From: Echiichthys vipera
Lineage: Eukaryota; Chordata; Actinopteri; Perciformes; Trachinidae
Direction: 5' to 3'
Length of the DNA: 64,000 nt
Assembly (NCBI GenBank): GCA_963691815.1
Contig: OY829663.1
Span: 6,111,523-6,175,522, forward strand
The position numbers and the translations under genes are program-made. The notes under the pieces were generated by a model. The model saw only the letters and a program-made list of their open reading frames with translations, had not been told where the DNA came from and made no database searches. Positions 36,625 to 47,817 of the stretch are shown here, in pieces (the stretch's first letter is position 1; every line of letters begins with the position of its first letter).

Positions 36625-37600
36625 ATCTACAACACAAGAGTCGACTGGAGAAAAGCCACGTTGGAAATGCTACAAAGCCCCAACATTGTGTTATCTGTTT
36701 TATGTGGTTATATGAGGGGTTAAGGTTAGGGGCAGCAGCTTAAAGTATTTTAGCCACCAAATAAAATCTGTTTAAATGTTGGCTACATTTAGAGCATTTT
36801 CACAGCTTTACCGTGCTGTCAGACAGCCCTGTTTACGGTTATGAAGGTGCAACTGGAGTCGTTCTTTGGTCTCATCAAAGCCACCAGACCCCATTGACAA
36901 AAACGGTAAGTTTTACCTTGCAGAACACAGATGTTTCTGCTCTACCTCTGCCTCAGTAGGCTAGTTAGGATCCTATTGTGGCAATTTCGGTGTGAGGAAC
37001 TTTTTTTTAAGAGATTATCATTATTCTACTGCACGCGCTCACATTTTTGGGGTGCACGGATGCTCGAAAGTTCACAACAATTGGATCAGAAGTGTTGGAA
37101 ATCACAAAGTTTGCTTTGGTTGGTTTGGGTGTGGGCTTAGGGATCCATATCGCTCCCAAACACACATCGTGGTTCCTTTGACGTTCACGATATTTGGTCC
37201 CGATCATTGCTCACATGTTAAATTACATATTAAAATTTTGACGTGAAGTCTTCACGCGTTAATCTTCATTTTACAAACATTTTTGAGGATTTTCGGATGC
37301 ACAAAAACTCACAAAACTGTGGACCCGTGTTTAAACTAATAACTACTTTGATTTGATGTTGCAATTTGGCTCGGGCCCCTGATTAATTTTAGCCTTTACT
37401 ACAGCATAGATGACGGCTTCAGTTCCCCCGGTGTAAACTTAAATAGGACTGTCTGATGGGGAAGGTTTAGTGGATGAATGCCTCAAACAACCACACTTTA
37501 AAACATCCTAACTATCCCTTTAAGCTACAACACAAGAGTGGATTGTTGAAAAGGAACATTGGAAACGCTACAAAGCCTCACATCGAGGTGTCGCTTATTC
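36625..37600 (+). repeat. Composite repeat block bracketed by direct repeats
   Basis: A segment starting CTACAACACAAGAGT occurs at 36631-36700 and again at 37526-37597, continuing in both as GAAAAG, TTGGAAA and GCTACAAAGCC. Between them is a fish-repeat phrase GGTCTCATCAAAGCCACCAG (36869-36888) and a smaller pair (ACATTTTTGGGG / ACATTTTTGAGG, near 37041 and 37277) each followed by CGGATGC and TCACAA. Confidence 0.55.
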
Positions 37601-38641
37601 TCATTTGTTGTCAGATTCCGTCACGTGGGCCGTTATCTGACGAAGGCATTCAAACACACTTGAAATACAGTGCTGGCCCGGTGCCAATGCAATTTATCTG
37701 CGACTGCACTTGGACCACTTTTTCTTTTTTCGTATACACTCAAATATTAGAGAGCTCATAAATAATGTCTGGAAAGAGAAAAATAATCAGACCTGTGCGA
37801 TTTGTTACTGAGTGAACGTGATTATAAATGGAGAACAAGAATAACATTCGATCATACACGGTTGTAAAAACATTTTTTTCACAAAGTCTTGTATAAATAA
37901 ATCTCCCTGCTGGACATTCGCTTTACCACTGAGTTTTTCTCTCCCTTTTTTTCTTTCCATACAGCAACCGCTATGCGATTTAGTAAAACATTTATAGTTA
38001 GCTTTGCAGTATGTTCTTATAAATTTATCAGCAGTGTTTTTAACAGAATGCTTCTTCTTTCCTTGGTGCTGAGTGTAAGTCCCCGGTTTATTGCATAAGG
38101 GGGGGGAAATAAGCTTTATCTTTATGGCAACGTGCTTGTGAATTATTCACCCTCTTTAACTGTGATGGAGGAGTAACTGAGGGAGGGTAAGAGGCTGCAG
38201 GAAGCAGTTGAGCCATCTGAGGCCTTTTAGACATCAACAAGCAGAGGCCACTCACTTCCAGATCAAGACGGCGTATCAGCAGAGAGAACAAGGGGGTGAG
38301 GAGTGAAGTGGAGTGAGTGAGATGGGCGAGAGTGGCAGAGAGAGAGAGAGGGAGAGAGACCAAAAATAAACATTAGAAAGAAAACAGATGTAGACAGAAA
38401 TATTCCATTTACAAGTGTCATTTTACATTTATTTCTGCCTAAAGTAGCTTTATTGTGACAAGATGTTCGCCATCTTTGTTTGCTACTTAGCACTAAACAC
38501 GGGGAACTTTACAGATATTTGTCCATAAACAAATATAAGATTTCACCTGATGATGGTGCTAGATAGAGAATCATCATTTTTACAGTTCATCCTGACAGGA
38601 CCATGAATGTCTGTACAAAAATTCAAAGCAATCCATCCGAT
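37601..38641. other. Intron DNA with a short GA-rich tract
   Basis: An (AG)n tract lies at 38337-38359. No gene or repeat copy was recognised otherwise. Confidence 0.5.
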
Positions 38642-38960
38642 AGATTCATTCATCTTCAACCGCTTGTCCCTGTTGGGGGTCGCTGGGGGGCTGGAGCCGA
38701 ACCCGGCTGACATCGGGCGTGAGGCGGGGTACACCCTGGACAGGATGCCAGTCTATCGCAGGGCACATAGAGACGAACAGAGACAGACCACCATTCATAC
38801 CTAAGGGCAATTTTAGAGACATCAGTTAACCTAACACGTGAATGTGTTTGGACTGTGGGAGGAAACTAGAGAACCCGGAGAAAACCCACGCAAACACGGG
38901 ATGCGAACCTGAAACCTTCTCGCTGTGAGGCGACAGTGCTAACCACTACCACTACTGTGG
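38642..38960 (-). mobile_element. tRNA-derived SINE-like family, copy 4 (internal deletion)
   Basis: On the minus strand the head keeps a B-box-like GGTTCGCATCC, then jumps to CGTGTTTGCGTGGG, losing the CCCTTCTGTGTGGAG part of the body. The body then matches the other copies to CGGTTGAAGATGAATGAAT at the low-coordinate end. Confidence 0.85.
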
Positions 38961-41740
38961 AAAAGTCAAACAATTACAAAATAGCAAGCTCCGCCCTCTG
39001 GGGACCTTGTCTGCACACAAAAAAATCATGTCAAGCCATGCAACGATTGTTGAGATACTTGAATTGGAGGACAGAGCGGCCAATGGACCAACATTGCCGT
39101 CCCTATAACCAGGTGGTTACTGTGGCTTAAAAAACAACCTGACTGCTTTAGTGTTTTATTTTGCGGTATTAATAATTATTAAGGCAAAAGAAAACCATTT
39201 ATGTTAATCAACATTAGAAAAAACATGACAAACTTTGTTTTTAGATTGAACTTCATTGGGGTTTATTCTTAGGAAACTGGAACGCCAGGATTAAACAAAT
39301 CCAAATTATATATTGGGCTTACTTGACTTAAACCAAATAGGCTGATGCGTACAAAATATGGAATCCATCGCAGCCTAAAATAATTACTTTGAAAATGCAA
39401 AAATGACTTGCTTTAACAAGGAAAAATAGTCATATATCGCTTCCATGAGGTTGTTTTCAGCAGATCATTTGCTAACCATTTATTTAGCCTGAGGGTGTTT
39501 ATTTTCTCAATGTTCTGCTCAGATGAAGTCACAACTGAGCACTAATTATCTGTAACATTGTCGGTGATACAGGGATTTGAGTGAATTATAAAAGTACATA
39601 TATGGCACCTCCCTTTTTAATCTGTCTTCAATGCCTCTTTGGTGTCTTTACACCTGCATTTTCACAGGGATAGGTGCAATTACATCGATGTACTAACATA
39701 ACTTTAGATGTATTTCAATGGTAAAATGGTTGTAAAGGTTATTATTTCCTGGAGAGTCAGAAAAAAACCCAAACAAACTAAAAGCGAGTGGAGTTGAAGC
39801 CATATTTTGCATTTAGTGATTCATGTTCCATTAAAACCAAATTACTGTAACCAATAAATACTATAACCCAAATAGTGGCTCTTCATTGTTTCTAATGTCA
39901 TCGGGTGTACTGTCTGTTTTTTTCGAGTGGATTCTCAGACACAGCGCCGCATTACTTTTTTATATTTCTCTGACCCACTTGTTCAGAGTAACATGGCGCG
40001 TGATGCACAGCGCGTGGAGATGACACTTCAGTGGGATCGGCTTTGGCAACAGCTCAGTGCTATTTCTCCTTTCTGCCAACTCAGGTTTTTAGGGTCTCAA
40101 CAGCTTGTGGGAGATAAGACACCTTAACTTAGGGTTTAATACCAAAGCTCATTTTCAAGGTATTGTGCTCACTTACGTGCTGAAGGTGGATTCATTAGGA
40201 CATTTCAAGTGGCCTTTCTAAAGCGCCTCCTTATCTGTTCTCTGTAGTTTCAAGCACTGAAGTAATCTGAGGGGCAAAAGAACCACTTGCCTCGAACGGA
40301 AACCATTTCAACGGGCATTTAAATTCTACATTTAAGCCTGATTTGAATACAAAAATACATTAAAAAAAAGCCCTATGTCAACTGCATGAGAGCAAAATGA
40401 AATGTGAGTTTGCTCGGAGCCAAATGGAAGGCTTTGAGGGGACCGCTCGGCGATAATTACCCAGGACAAAAGGCTAGGGCTTTTGTCTTTGGGACCATTA
40501 CCATGGGGATTTTCAAGCTGCTGAAACATTCAATATAAACATTTCAGTCTGCTGAGTATGCCCCGCACTAAAAAGATATCTGTTATGAGCCACATTTGTG
40601 CTGGCACAGATGCCGCCTGCGTGCCTCCATCCACTGCCGCTGCTGTTGAGAGAGGCAGTAAATCGAATATTAGAGCTCAGAAAAAAGACATAAAAGCTTG
40701 TGATTTAAAAAAATAAATAAAAGGCTAAAGCTCGACAACTAAAGCCCAGTTTCAGAGCCTTCCACGAACACAAAATGATGGGCTGGCAAAAAAAAAAAAA
40801 AACCCAATCCCTTCCCCCCCGTTTCTCTTTGTAGACTGAGAGACACTGGCACCAGCTCAGTGTGGCGATATTGACTTCACCAGCAAACACTTTTCTCTTT
40901 TTATTAGGGTGGAAACTCCCAAATGTTCAGCCTGTTGTGTACAGTATGTTGGTTAACTGTTCTTCAATCCTTTTCCCTAAAGATTTTTCGGGCTCTTCAA
41001 TCCAGGAACAGCCCCACGGGAACATATGTGGTGCTCTTTCTATTCCCCTGCGGTGCTTCTACCCTGCCGTATCCCTCAGCTCTTCCCTCTATGATCTAAT
41101 ATGTATTCCAATAGGCGGCTTATTAAATCAGAGATGAAGGTTTCATTATCAGTACAAGGAAACGTGAGCAGATTCGAGAAGACGGCTCATGTGCACAAAA
41201 AGCATTTGTTCATTTAACTCTTGGGAATGCTCTTACATGCGGTGGTGTGCTCAGAAGAATGGCCGCCGCTTGAAAATGCATCTCCTGCACAGTATTAATC
41301 ATGCAGCAACATGCACGCCTGCTTTCATCTCCAGTTAAAAACGGTATAATTTTTTTTTTGCCGGTGTAGCGCGTGTCCTTATCGAGCGTCGTTCCATTAA
41401 CCTATCCTGCTATAAACACCCTGAGACAGTGGGAGGCGGTGATGCATTGCGGCTTATTTCAGATTCAGAGACACTTTTAATCCTCGATGTTTTTCTGTAC
41501 ATCTGTTTTCCATTAAACTGTGAGAGGCACGGCGGCAGGACTTGCCACGGCTTGTGTTTCACCAGAACGGTTGACTAGCAACCAGTGGGGAGCTCCTGTA
41601 AAAATGTCACTGTCACGGTTACATAAAGGGACGAGAATTTGAAACATCGCCCCTGTTGTGTATCATTTACAGTAAATATAAGGCTTTAAATATTTCCTTT
41701 TGTCAGCGAGGCTCATACAAAAAGTTGTATTGACACACCA
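38961..41740. other. Intron DNA with no recognised gene
   Basis: It contains an inverted 8-mer pair at 40465-40487 described under findings and an A-rich run at 40790-40803. ORFs here are short and without domains. Confidence 0.45.
40465..40487. promoter_or_regulatory. Inverted GACAAAAG / CTTTTGTC pair (possible paired HMG-box site)
   Basis: A perfect 8-bp inverted repeat with a 7-bp spacer is seen. ACAAAAG resembles SOX-family half sites, and SOXE proteins are known to bind inverted pairs, though usually with shorter spacers. No functional evidence exists from sequence alone. Confidence 0.2.
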
Positions 41741-42230
41741 GGCCGACGGTCGGCTGTGGGGGAGTGTCTGACGCCCGAGTTCTTGCGGTGTGTCCTGCAC
41801 CGTTGACCCTAGTTGATCCAGCGAGTTGAATCAGCGCGACGGTGAGAAAAATCAGCCTGATTAGCTGTTCAGCTTAACCAAATCAGTACACGAGAAGAGA
41901 GACGGAAGTGAGGAAAGTAAACTAAATCAGGTAAGATTCGTTTTTTAGGTACTGAGCTTTTAGACAGAAACGGTTCGTAATTGTTTGTGTTTCATGTTAT
42001 ATGTTGTAAATGTGTCAACTGGCTAACTAGCGCCTCCAGCCAGCCTGTCAGCCTTCTGTTTTAACTTTTTGAGGGACATGTGTAAACTACCGCCACCTGC
42101 TGGTATGGAGTTAATTTCTCTCATTTAGAACGAACATGCTAGTTGGCCGCTGACTGTAGTCTCTGCGGTGTGTTAAACAACAGCATTTTGGCCGAGACAC
42201 AGGCGACATGAGACTATGCGACAGTCGGCC
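41741..42230. mobile_element. Possible DNA transposon-derived repeat with inverted ends
   Basis: The left end GGCCGACGGTCGG and the reverse complement of the right end, GGCCGACTGTCGC, match at 11 of 13 positions. The inside contains CCGCCACCTGCTGGTATGG (42090-42108), a phrase common in fish repeats. No clear target duplication was found. Confidence 0.5.
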
Positions 42231-45138
42231 TTTGTCGCCTCTAGTTCTTAGATGCCGGGTCTCTCAATACTCCTTAACTTCCCCGTCCTGTCTGTGTCTC
42301 CTGTCTCAGCCCAAAGCCTATTGGTTTCCATCAATGATGTAACAGGACAGAAAAAGAGCATTTCCTGGGGTCTATTTTCAGCCATGCATTAATAACAATT
42401 GGATGCGTGTTTATGGCAGCAAGACTGTGTATGTGGGATTGATTCCAGATAAACAACCGTCCCTGTGTTCAATGAAGTAACACCGGATGGGGCTTAGAGA
42501 TGTGTGTTTGAAAAGCTTTGAACAACAATGGAGGTCTGTAGCACGGAGGAATAAACTACACCAGGCTTGGGCATTCTGTTTCTGACTCTTCATGTTGACA
42601 TAAGAATATTGCCAGCCAGAGGCGAAGACGGAGGTTAATCTATAGAAGAAACAAAAAGAAAGATATTTGGGGATTTGATGCAGCTGAGTGAGAAGACTGA
42701 TGTGGTGGCATGACTGTACCATATGTATGTGGGAGTGTGTGTGTGTGTGTGTGGTTGCTACTATATTAGAAATTAGATTAGAAAAGCTTGCAGATGATGT
42801 CAACCTCAAAATCCTTCAATCTTAATCATAATATCTGCTTTAGTCTCCAACACTATTTCCATCTCAGACGCACAGCACAGATAAGAATATCAACGTACTG
42901 ATTTAATACAGCAGATGCAATTATACTGTCCTGTATCGCACGCACAATTAAAGCAAGAAGTTGACAGGTTGAAAGCTTGAGTCTGAATAATGCTGGCGTA
43001 CTTCTGAGAGCTCTGACTGTAAACCGCCTGGGATTTTTCTAAAATAGAACAACTTCTGAAAGGGAATCATTGTCCTGTTCAAATATAAGCAAACAGAGAA
43101 GCCAAAATTAGTCAGGTAGTGTCTCAGCCAGCAGAAGGGGCTTGGCAGATCGCCTCGCCGTGAACTCAGAACATCATTGTATTTTACTCTGTGGACTATA
43201 CCTCACAGCGGAGAGCCGGTGTCAGTTTCAGCTGCCATCGCGATGAATCGCATTACTTTCGTACAGTACTTTGTCTCAGGACCTATAAGCAGCAGAGGGC
43301 AAGACGCAGTAAAACATCATTTCCATATGAAACTGGATAACTGTAACATAATGAAAGCCAAATATTTGGCAGAAAATCTGTTTTTAGGAGCGCACAGAGT
43401 CAGGAGTCTAAGCTTACCTAAAGTTAACAAGATAGCAAAACAGTGCTGCACATATTCAATACATACAAAAACCCGAGAGCTCGAGTTTCTGCTTAGGCTG
43501 GGTAAAAAGGGAAAGCAGGGAGACAGTGTGAGATACTGGGAGAGGGATGCCGCAGAGAGGACGAGCGTCAGGCGGACAGCAGTATCTGGGAGTGTAAAAG
43601 TGATTACACTGTCTCCATGCGTTCTTCCTCTCTGTCTACAGCCTTTACCCATTTCATTTCTCCCTCCTCCTTCCTCCCTCCATCCTTTTTACTCCCAGGC
43701 TCAGAATACAAAGCGCCTGGCACCATCGCATCGCTTTCCTCATCTTTGTGCCAACAGCCGCAGCAGAGCACACCAGCGAGTTCGCACCCTCCGCTGCCAC
43801 CGCAGAAGAAGCAGAGAGGGGGCAGAGATTAGCATGTATGAATGCTCCCTCTTATCGCTTCTTTTGACATAAACTCATTACAAACAGGCTCACTCAATCT
43901 CTCTGGGTTTTTCCCCCCTCTAGATTGTAGAGCCAGAGAGACACAGAAAAAGGCAGATGATGATTATCTTCCTCTACTCACGTCTAGAAGCTTTCAATGT
44001 TTGATTTTTTTGTTTGTTTGTGTCTCGTTAAACATCCTAGAGAATTAATAATGAGCTCGGTAATACCAAAAATGATTTATGCTCACCGGAGATGAGAATG
44101 AAATGCAGTTTGGGAGGAGCAGGCGGGGAGGAGCAGGGGTTAAAGACATGGTCCAATGCGTGATTTCCATTTTGCGTCCCTTGCATTATCCATTAAATAA
44201 ATAGCCCGGGGAAAATGGAACTTTTGTGCCGCTCGTTTCTGTCGAGGCAGCAGTGCCGTGCATAACGAACAGGTGATGTCGAGGTTTAAGTCGCCATGCT
44301 ATCAGCACCAGTTGCACAAGCTCATAGCGATTGCAAGCGGTGTCAGTGAGGTGGAGGAGGTGGGGTGCGACGGAGAAACAGGTTGCAGCTGAAAGAAAAG
44401 GTAAAAAAGTACCCACAATGTCACAGGGGCTGTAACGACACAGAATGGCTTAAGCGGAGGCAGTGGTTGCCTGGGGCTGGGCTGTGACCCAGAATCCAAC
44501 AGACCCCCAGTGAGAAACCAGGAGGTCCCATGACGGCTGAGCTAAACTGGCCTGTGCAACAGGAAAACACCTCCTCTTCCTCCCCAGACTGCAGAGAGGT
44601 AACCCCATCTGGGAAGCTGGATTGAGGGAGCAAGATAATATGAAGTGTAACGGAGAACTGTGGCGTCTGAGGAGCCGCTGACAACGTGCTAATGTTTTAG
44701 CCTGTCAGCTCTCTGTGAGCAAAAGACGGATGGTTTTAGAAATAGAATGTAATTACAGGGCAGAGCCTTATTGTCGGGGGGTTAGGACAATGCGAATAGT
44801 GTAGTGGAGCTTTCTTTTTTTTCTCCCTGCTGTAAAAGACACTCTGCTGAAGCTGGAAAGTGAGTTAAAGAACAGAGACAAAATTGACATAAACCACCAA
44901 CGCAAGTGATGTGTCATATCAAACTAATATGAAACATCAGATTTGATTAGGAGAGGGTTTACGCTCCGTGGAGGCACCAGACTACCCACTAACAACTGCT
45001 GCTGGTGCAACAACACGGTTGTGAGTCCTCACAGGCTTCCCACCCGTAAACTACTACACCAACCGTCTTTATTTTGATATTGTGGGACGTTTAACTGTGC
45101 AATCATTTAATATTCAATATTATTGTTCGTCAAATTTC
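42231..45138. other. Intron DNA with no recognised gene
   Basis: It includes a 231-codon plus-strand ORF at 43177-43872 without a recognisable domain, discussed under findings, and a (GT)9 run at 42735-42752. Confidence 0.45.
42735..42752 (+). repeat. (GT)9 microsatellite
   Basis: Nine GT units are read directly. Confidence 0.9.
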
Positions 45139-45215
45139 TAGGGCTGCAACGAACGATTATTATCATTATCCAATTATTTTCTCAACTAACCGGTACATCA
45201 TTTGATCTATACTGC
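45139..45215 (+). mobile_element. hAT-like MITE, single end only
   Basis: It starts with TAGGGCTGCAACGAACGATT, the same type of terminal inverted repeat as the intact element at 50631-50894. No matching right end follows, so it is truncated. Confidence 0.55.
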
Positions 45216-47540
45216 CCTTAGTGCAGTAAATACAAGTCTCTTATAACATGATTTCTGCAGTTTTGGGTCTGAAATTATGGAGTTTAGGATTGATTTGGAT
45301 AAAAATGATACCATGACAAACCAGTAAACATTAATATATCATAGATGTGCCAACCATTCATTTATTTTTATTTAAATGATTTCATAGTTAGTGCACTTTA
45401 GCTTTGTAGGAGCAGCATAGCATGTCAAATGTCACATTCTCCTAAAGCTCAGGTTGATGTATTCACATAGGTTGTTTGTCAACCTTGGAACCCATCGGGT
45501 GTCGGTCTAACCATAATTTAGCCTCGTGGTGCAACAGATAATATTACAGGCTTTCCTGCGTAGCCAGTGTATATCCGGGCCAAGACTTCCTCTTCCGAGC
45601 AGTGTTCATTGTTTACGGTCAGATTAGCAACTTGAGACGTGAGAATAGAATTGAAGTTGAGAGATGGCGTCTCCATAAACAGATATCAGCATATGAATGG
45701 TAATAATTACAAAAAGGGAATGAAATCGTCATCAGATAATAGACGATGGGTTCCGTGATTGCATTTCGGCCGATGCGTTCCACCTTGTTTGCTCTCCACA
45801 AGGATTGTTTCCAGCATGCAAGTAAAGTATGCGCAAGCGTGATCGGTAAATACTACTCTGACTACAAACAGAAACCAGATTCTACATCCCAGTGCAGAAT
45901 CTGTTAAAATAGATTAGTTGTTACTTTATTCACACACACAAAAAAAAATATTTTTCTATCACTGCTGTCCTTCTTCCAGCTTCTCACAAATGAGAACGCC
46001 AGATATTTGACCTACTACCATAACATCCAGATGAATTTGTTATTTTGCAGAGCTGATGCCTGCCAGTTTTACGACTTTACCTCTGGTGTTCGAAATGGTT
46101 ACGCCTCGGAGCTGAGCTAGAGGACTGACTGAAAGGTTCTTACGCTTGAGAAGCTATAGATTAACAGTTATCTCCATGAGGGATGTTGCACTTCATTCTT
46201 TTACGAGCAGGTCTGCAGCGTATTTATGTACGGCATTACCGAGGCACGGCCTATGCAGCTGTTTGCTCGTATCAGTCCAATAACGAATGTTCTAATTCTC
46301 GCCAAAGCCCGTCTGATTTCTAAGCCGCCACCATAACCCGATCTCATGTGAGCATTTGATGGCATGTGGGCAGTTCCCCCGGTATGTTGCCACGGAGATG
46401 GTAAATGAGGTGTTCAAGGGGGAGGGGACACAGGCTTGGTGATTCATGTTATCAATCAGAGGGTTATTTTTCAATTTTTCACATCGATGTAATCGTCCTA
46501 AAAACACATTAACATTGAGGGAGCACTCTGCGGAGAGATAATGGCTGGATATTTGCGCTGTTATTGAGTCAAACTCTGCCAGGCTTGAATGACGGATGTG
46601 CCTTACATACAGATAGAGGCTGTGGCATGAATAAATACGGTCAGTCCAAATCACAATTAAAAAATAAATAAATAGATTGTAAAGACAATGACGAGGAGGG
46701 GCTGGGTGTGTACGATCATTCAAGAGAACACACTTACGGAGGGAAGAAGCAAACCAAAACGAAATGCATATTAGTGCCATTCATATTCATGACAGTTGAA
46801 CGGAGGTCATTATGAACCACTTTCAATCACATTTGCATTTACATTACGGCCTCTAATGCCACCGTGAACCTATGGAATAAATGGTGGTGAAGCAAAAGGA
46901 AAATGTGTTGCAAACAACAAGCATGGGTATTAGTTCTTGCTCCAGTGAGTACCTGTGTGTATATATAAATATCATATATATATATATACTGTATACCATT
47001 TGTTATATGGCTGAACCATGTTAGATCAATGTGCTTACTTCTGTCCACTGGACAGTCAGCAGTGGTGTCAAAAATTGTAAATTTCTGCATATTAAATGTT
47101 CATCTGTATTGATCTGTAGTGGTCCCAGTAATATTTGTTTATCTGTTCGTACAGACGTAGCATATTACATGAAAGCTGGGATAAAACTCAAAATTGAAAC
47201 GTGTTTTTCAAGAGGAATAAGTCATGAGTGATCCGGTGCTTCTTGTTTTATGTGATATGAAATGTGAACCCAAACGCAGGAGACTGTAGACAGCTCTTCA
47301 TTAAATTCTGGCAAGGCAAACGGGTCTCAACACAACAAAACAACAAGGATCCAACAAAGGCTGAAGTGAAAACCATGACGTGAATACTAACTTAACTGAC
47401 GAGGGGATGAAGTGCAGCTGGAGAAGCTCAGGTGAGGGGAATGAGACAGACAAATCGACAAGGGCGCTGATTGGCCGGAGAAAACTCAGGGAGCAGGGAA
47501 GGACTAACGAGGTTAAACACAAAACATGTGTACAAGGGAA
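45216..47540. other. Intron DNA with no recognised gene
   Basis: A 162-codon minus-strand ORF (46292-46780) shows no domain. An imperfect AT run lies at 46960-46990. Confidence 0.45.
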
Positions 47541-47817
47541 TCCCCAAAGTCAAGAGCAACTGGACTTGGTTATTTGTCTAGGAAGACGTTTCACCTCTCA
47601 TCCAAGGCCGATGATGTCACTGGAACCCGTTGTGCTCCAAGTGCATCATCGGCCTTGTGAGAGGTTAAATACCTGGATCTCCACACCAGATAGTTGGACC
47701 AGTCCCAGCCTGGTCAGATGCGTCCATGAACTGATGAAGCCTCTTGGATGAGAGGTGAAACGTCTTCCTGGACGAATAACCAAGTCCAGTTGCTTTTGAC
47801 TGAAATTGCTTTGGGGA
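47541..47817. mobile_element. Foldback element with long inverted arms
   Basis: The left arm 47541-47606 and right arm 47743-47817 are near-perfect inverted copies (TCCCCAAAG... TTTCACCTCTCATCCAAG against CTTGGATGAGAGGTGAAA... CTTTGGGGA). The left arm has a small internal deletion. A second inverted pair, AAGGCCGATGATG (47604-47616) and CATCATCGGCCTT (47642-47654), sits within. I know the arm sequence as a common fish repeat but cannot give its class. Confidence 0.75.

Noticed and set aside
46292..46780. 162-codon minus-strand ORF.
   Set aside because: It has no recognisable domain, no splice or promoter context, and a composition like its surroundings.
47731..47774. Hammerhead ribozyme-like core: CTGATGA, then a CCTCT/AGAGG stem, then GAAA and a CGTC/GACG hairpin.
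   Set aside because: After the last stem the expected U-H cleavage step is absent (the sequence continues AATA), and the outer flanks do not pair to make stem I. The family's usual form, as I recall it, has CTGAAGAAG here, so CTGATGA is probably a chance change in the foldback element's arm.
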